Assembly: GCA_945910005.1 (NCBI GenBank)
Contig: CAMDTW010000655.1
Location: 188,201 to 252,200 of the forward strand
Direction of reading: 5' to 3'
DNA length: 64,000 bases
DNA from: Isoperla grammatica
Taxonomy: Eukaryota > Arthropoda > Insecta > Plecoptera > Perlodidae
The notes beneath the pieces were generated by a model. The model was not told the origin of the DNA and made no database searches. It saw only the letters and a program-made list of their open reading frames with translations. The first letter of the stretch is position 1; every line of letters starts with the position of its first letter. Shown piece after piece: positions 59,474 through 64,000 of the stretch. Both the position numbers and the translations under genes were made by a program.

Positions 59474-59762
59474 CCGTTGAAAAATAAGAATTATAGGTTG
59501 CATTCTTCAAGAGTATTATGAAAATGCATAAATCGAGTATTTTGGTCGTTTTTGGTTTAAATATGCATAAAATATAGAAATAGGCTGATTTTAGTCCATC
59601 TACCACAAACTTCCAGTTTTAAGAGGAATCTTGCATACGGCTGGGATTCCTAAGTGTTTCAACCAAATTGCACAAAACGTTGTTTAAGAGCGTTTCAGGC
59701 TCCAATAAGCACAATACGTCCATTTCGTCACATTTCGATAACTTCAATAGAAGTTACACCGT
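59474..59762. repeat. Chimeric monomer with further private changes
   Basis: The left part is the AAATCGAGTATTTTGG / GAAATAGG variant, and the right part the GATTTTAGTCCATC / AAGTGTTTC variant that normally follows it (24841 then 25130). One monomer length has thus been removed. Its end also has CACAATACGTCC, ACTTCAATAG and ACACCGTCCG, which are rare in the window. It sits just before the second copy of the 2.9-kb block. Confidence 0.7.
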
Positions 59763-59963
59763 CCGTCGAAAAATAAGAATTATAGGTTGCATTCTTCAAG
59801 AGTATATTGAAAATGCATAAATTGAGTTTTTTCGTCGTTTTTGGTTAAAATATGCATCAAAAATAGAAATTGGCTGATTTCAGTCTATCTACCACAAACT
59901 TCCAGTTTTAAGAGGAATCTTGCATACGGCTGGGATTCCTAAGGGTTTCAACCAAATTGCACA

Positions 59964-62844
59964 AAACGTTGTTTTAGAGCGTTTCAGGCTCCAATAAGCA
60001 CAATTTGTCCATTTTGTCACATTTCGATAACTTCTATAGAAGTAACACCATCCGTTGAAAAATAAGAATTATAGGTTGCATTCTTCAAGAGTATTATGAA
60101 AATGCATTAATTGAGTTTTTTGGTCGTTTTTGGTTAAAATATGGATAAAATATTAAAATTGGCTGATTTCAGTCTCTACCACAACCTTCCAGTTTTAAGA
60201 GGAATCTTGCATACGGCTGGGATTCCTAAGGGTTTCAACCAAATTGCACAAAACGTTATTTTAGAGCGTTTCAGGCTCCAATAAGCACAATTCGTCCATT
60301 TCGTCACATTTCGATAACTTCTATAGAAGTTACACCCTCCGTCGAAAAATAAGAATTATAGGTTGCATTCTTCAAGAGTATATTGAAAATGCATAAATTG
60401 AGATTTTTCGTCGTTTTTGGTTAAAATATGCATAGAAAATAGAAATTGACTGATTTCAGTCTATCTACCACAAACTTCCAGTTTTAAGAGGAATCTTGCA
60501 TACGGCTGGGATTCCTAAGGGTTTCAACCAAAGTTGACAAGTCGTTGTTTTAGAGCGTTTCAGGCTCCAATAAGCACAATTTGTCCATTTCGTCACATTT
60601 CGATAACTTCTCTGGAAGTTACACCATCCGTTGAAAAATAAGAATTATAGGCTGCATTCTTCAAGAGTATAATGAAAATGCATGAATTGAGTTTTTCGTC
60701 GTTTTTGGTTAAAATATGTATAAAATATAGAAATTGGCTGATTTTAGTCTATCTACCACAAACTTCCAGTTTTAAGAGGAATCTTGCATACGGCTGGGAT
60801 TCCTAAGGGTTTCAACCAAATTGCACAAAACGTTGTTTTAGAGCGTTTCAGGCTCCAATAAGCACAATTTGTCATTTCGTCACATTTCGATAACTTCTAT
60901 AGAAGTTACACTCTCCGTCGAAAAATAAGAATTATAGGTTGCATTCTTCAAGAGTATATTGAAAATGCATAAATTGAGTTTTTTCGTCGTTTTTGGTTAA
61001 AAATGCATAAAAAATAGAAATTGGCTGATTTCAGTCTATCTACCACAAACTTCCAGTTTTAAGAGGAATCTTGCATACGGCTGGGATTCCTAAGGGTTTC
61101 AACCAAAGTTAACAAATCGTTGTTTTAGAGCGTTTCAGGCTCCAATAAGCACAAAATGTCCATTTCGTCACATTTCGATAACTTCTCTAGAAGTTACACC
61201 CTCCGTTGAAAAATAAGAATTATAGTTTTTATTCTTCAAGAGTATTATGAAAATGCATAAATGAGGTTTTAAGTCGTTTTTGGTTAAAATATGCATAAAA
61301 TATAGAAATTGGCTGATTTCAGTCTATCTACAACAAACTTCCAGTTTTAAGAGGAATCTTGCATACGGCTGGGATTCCTAAGGGTTTCAACCAAAGTTGA
61401 CAAATCGTTGTTTTAGAGCGTTTCAGGCTCCAATAAGCGCAATTTGTCCATTTCGTCACATTTCGATAACTTCTCTGGAAGTTACACCATCCGTTGAAAA
61501 ATAAGAATTATAGGCTGCATTCTTTTGAGTATAATGAAAATGCATAAATTGAGTTTTTTCGTCGTTTTTGGTTAAAATATGCATAAAATATAGAAATTGG
61601 CTGATTTTAGTCTATCTACCACAAACTTCCAGTTTTAAGAGGAATCTTGCATACGGCTGGGATTCCTAAGGGTTTCAACCAAATTGCACAAAACGTTGTT
61701 TTAAAGCGTTTCAGGCTCCAATAAGCACAATTCCTCCATTTCGTCACATTTCGATAACTTCTATAGAAGTTACACCCTCCGTCGAAAAATTAGAATTATA
61801 GGTTGCATTCATCAAGAGTATATTGAAAATGCATACATTGAGTTTTTTCGTCGTTTTTGGTTAAAATATGCATAGAAAATAGAAATTGGCTGATTTCAGT
61901 CTATCTTCCACAAACTTCCAGTTTTAAGAGGAATCTTGCATACGGCTGGGATTCCTAAGGGTTTCAACCAAAGTTGACAAATCGTTGTTTTAGAGCGTTT
62001 CAGGCTCCAATAAGCACAATTTGTCCATTTCGTCACATTTCGATAACTTCTCTGGAAGTTACACCATCCGTTGAAAAATAAGAATTATAGGCTGCATTCT
62101 TCAAGAGTATAATGAAAATGCATAAATTGAGTTTTTTCGTCGTTTTTGGTTAAAATATGCATAAAATATAGAAATTGGCTGATTATAGTCTATCTACCAC
62201 AAACTTCCAGTTTTAAGAGGAATCTTGCATACGGCTGGGATTCCTAAGGGTTTCAACCAAATTGCACAAAACGTTGTTTAAGAGCGTTTTAGGCTCCAAT
62301 AAGCACAATGTGTCTATTTCGTCACATTTCGATAACTTCTATAGAAGTTACACTCTCCGTCGAAAAATAAGAATTATAGGTTGCATTCTTCAAGAGTATA
62401 TTGAAAATGCATAAATTGAGTTTTTTCGTCGTTTTTGGTTAAAAATGCATAAAAAATAGAATTTGGCTGATTTCAGTCTATCTACCACAAACTTCCAGTT
62501 TTAAGAGGAATCTTGCATACGGCTGGGATTCCTAAGGGTTTCAACCAAATTAAACAAAACGTTGTTTTAGAGCGTTTCAGGCTCCAATAAGCACAATTCG
62601 TCCATTTCGTCATATTTCGATAACTTCTATTGAAGTTACACCCTCCGTCGAAAAATAAGAATTATAGGTTGCATTCTTCAAGAGTATATTGAAAATGCTA
62701 AATTGAGTTTTTCGTCGTTTTCGGTTAACATATGCATAAAAAATAGAAATTGGCTGATTTCAGTCTATCTACCACAAACTTCCAGTTTTAAGAGGAATCT
62801 TGCATACGGCTGGGATTCCTAAGGGTTTCAACCAAATTGCACAA
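59964..62844. repeat. 2.9-kb satellite block, copy 2 (without the TTAGG segment)
   Basis: Matches 42660-45542 marker for marker at about 17,303 bp. Private differences are TTCTTTTGAGTATAATG (a 3-base loss near 61524), GTTTTAAAGCG (~61701), ATTCATCAAG (~61808), GATTATAGTC (~62183), TATTGAAG (~62629) and CGTTTTCGG (~62718). In copy 1 the sequence continues into the divergent island with TTAGG. In this copy it continues from ~62845 into the monomer ending TTTGTCTATTTCG and then the 7-bp-deleted monomer. Confidence 0.87.
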
Positions 62845-64000
62845 AACGTTGTTTTAGAGCGTTTCAGGCTCCAATAAGCACAATTTGTCTATTTCGTCAC
62901 ATTTCGATAACTTCTATAGAAGTTACACTCTCCGTCGAAAAATAAGAATTATAGGTTGCATTCTTCAAGAGTATATTGAAAATGCATAAATTGAGTTTTT
63001 TCGTCGTTTTTGGTTAAAATATGCATAAAAAATAGAATTTGGCTGATTTCAGTCTATCTACCACAAACTTCCAGTTTTAAGAGGAATCTTGCATACGGCC
63101 CTAAGGGTTTCAACCAAAGTTGACAAATCGTTTTTTTTAGAGCGTTTCAGGCTGCAATAAGCACAATTTGTCCATTTCGTCACATTTCGATAACTTCTTT
63201 AGAAGTAACACCCTCCGTTGAAAAATAAGAATTATAGTTTTTATTCTTCAAGAGTATTATGAAAATGCATAAATTGAGGTTTTAAGTCGTTTTTGGTTAA
63301 AATATGCATAAAATATAGAAATTGGCTGATTTCAGTCTATCTACAACAAACTTCCAGTCTTAAGAGGAATCTTGCATACGGCTGGGATTCCTAAGGGTTT
63401 CAACCAAATTGCACAAATCGTTGTTTTAGAGCGTTCTAGGCTCCAATAAGCCCAATTTGTCCATTTCGTTACATTTCGATAACTTCTTTAGAAGTTACAC
63501 CCTCCGTTGAAAAATAAGAATTATAGGTTGCATTCTTCAAGAGTATTATGAAAATGCAAAAATCGAGTTTTTTGGTCGTTTTTGGTTAAAATATGCATAA
63601 AATATAGAAATTGGCTGATTTTTAGTCTATCTACCACAAACTTCGAGTTTTAAGAGGAATCTTGCATACAGCTGGGATTCCTAAGTGTTTCAACCAAAGT
63701 TGACAAATCGTTGTTTTAGTGCGTTTCAGGCTCCAATAAGCACAATTTGTCCATTTCGTTACATTTCGATAACTTCTTTAGAAGTTACACCATCCGTTGA
63801 AAAATAAGAATTATAGGCTGCATTCTTCAAGAGTTTAATGAAAATGCATAAATTGAGTTTTTTCGTCGTTTTTGGTTGAAATATGCATAAAATATAGAAA
63901 TTAGCTGATTTTAGTCTATCTACCACAAACTTCCAGTTTTAAGAGGAATCTTGCATACGGCTGGGATTCCTAAGGGTGTCAACCAAATTGCACAAAACGT
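62845..64000. repeat. Third copy of the deleted-monomer series, running off the window
   Basis: Matches about 49570-50729 at a shift of 13,271 bp: the TTTGTCTATTTCG ending, AGAATTTGG, GCATACGGCCCTAAGG (63091), CTGCAATAAG, CAGTCTTAAG with GTTCTAGG and AGCCCAAT, CAAAAATCGAG with GATTTTTAGTC and TTTAGTGCG, then a TTTAATG / GGTTGAAAT monomer starting at 63794 and cut by the window edge. A private difference is one extra T in the CGTTTTTTTTAG run near 63130. Confidence 0.85.

Larger units (their letters stand above)
46879..64000. repeat. Satellite DNA array, right part (about 59 monomers of ~289 bp)
   Basis: The same monomer in the same orientation resumes after the TTAGG block, part-way through a unit at the TAGAAATTGG segment. 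The next unit boundary is at 47067, and units continue at ~289 bp to 63794, where a partial copy runs off the window. Variants here largely repeat those seen left of the TTAGG block: the CAAAAATCGAG monomer, the AAAAGGCATAAA monomer, and the monomer with a 7-bp deletion. The two sides are therefore one array that was interrupted, not two unrelated arrays. There is no coding sequence, RNA gene or recognisable transposon. Because the array reaches both window edges, its full length is unknown. Confidence 0.97.

Noticed and set aside
1..64000. Possible protein-coding ORFs inside the repeat
   Set aside because: The 289-bp period shifts the frame by one at every unit and stops occur in each frame, so no ORF can extend far. 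Codon-like structure, start signals and conserved protein motifs are absent, and any short ORF would recur with the repeat.
1..64000. CRISPR array
   Set aside because: Repeats are directly adjacent, ~289 bp long and similar over their whole length. There is no pattern of short identical repeats separated by unique spacers, and no cas genes are visible.
1..64000. tRNA, rRNA or other structured RNA genes
   Set aside because: No cloverleaf, conserved rRNA core or pol III box arrangement was seen. The recurring dyads are part of the satellite unit.

Overview
This window is non-coding tandem-repeat DNA from end to end. About 219 complete copies of an AT-rich satellite monomer, about 289 bp long (a consensus copy is about 35% G+C), run head to tail in one orientation. 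They are interrupted once, at 46350-46866, by about 103 copies of the pentamer TTAGG. TTAGG is the ancestral insect/arthropod telomere repeat, so the window most likely comes from heterochromatin of an insect or another TTAGG-bearing arthropod. The sequence does not allow a species call. I see no gene, RNA gene, transposon or CRISPR array. The monomer length is not a multiple of three, so any reading frame is shifted at every unit and soon meets a stop.

The satellite is organised into higher-order repeats (HORs) made of distinguishable monomer variants. From left to right: a 16-monomer HOR of 4,624 bp (1-10695, one complete copy and two partial ones); a 4-monomer HOR of 1,156 bp (11274-13585, two copies); a 13-monomer HOR of 3,753 bp in a 13/9/13 pattern, the middle copy having lost four monomers (13875-23976); an 18-monomer HOR of 5,198 bp (26862-35238, one complete and one truncated copy); a 12-monomer block present twice, 12,994 bp apart (23399-26861 and 36393-39856); an 8-monomer block present twice, 8,358 bp apart (40146-~42400 and 48504-~50758); a 2.9-kb block present twice, 17.3 kb apart (42660-45542 and 59964-62844); and a 14-monomer HOR of 4,039 bp (49943-58027, two copies). 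Several single monomers are chimeras whose halves belong to different variants. They mark the crossovers that produced these deletions and duplications.

The TTAGG block lies within the least homogenised part of the window (about 45.5-48.5 kb), where monomers carry many private changes and belong to no recognised HOR. Its right edge has a 12-bp filler, and about 42 bp of satellite is present on both sides of it. The second copy of the adjoining 2.9-kb block, at 60-62.8 kb, continues directly into ordinary satellite. The window therefore holds both a version with and a version without the roughly 4.0-kb segment that contains the telomeric DNA.

Every monomer carries two potential structural elements: a dyad that in many copies is a perfect 18-bp palindrome (TAACTTCTATAGAAGTTA), and a 7-bp inverted repeat (AGGAATC/GATTCCT) around a 14-nt loop inside the most conserved part of the unit. 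These are candidate protein-binding or structural sites, but nothing in the sequence proves a function. Variant assignments and HOR edges were read by eye; where the flanking sequence is shared between monomers, the edges are uncertain by up to a few hundred bases.
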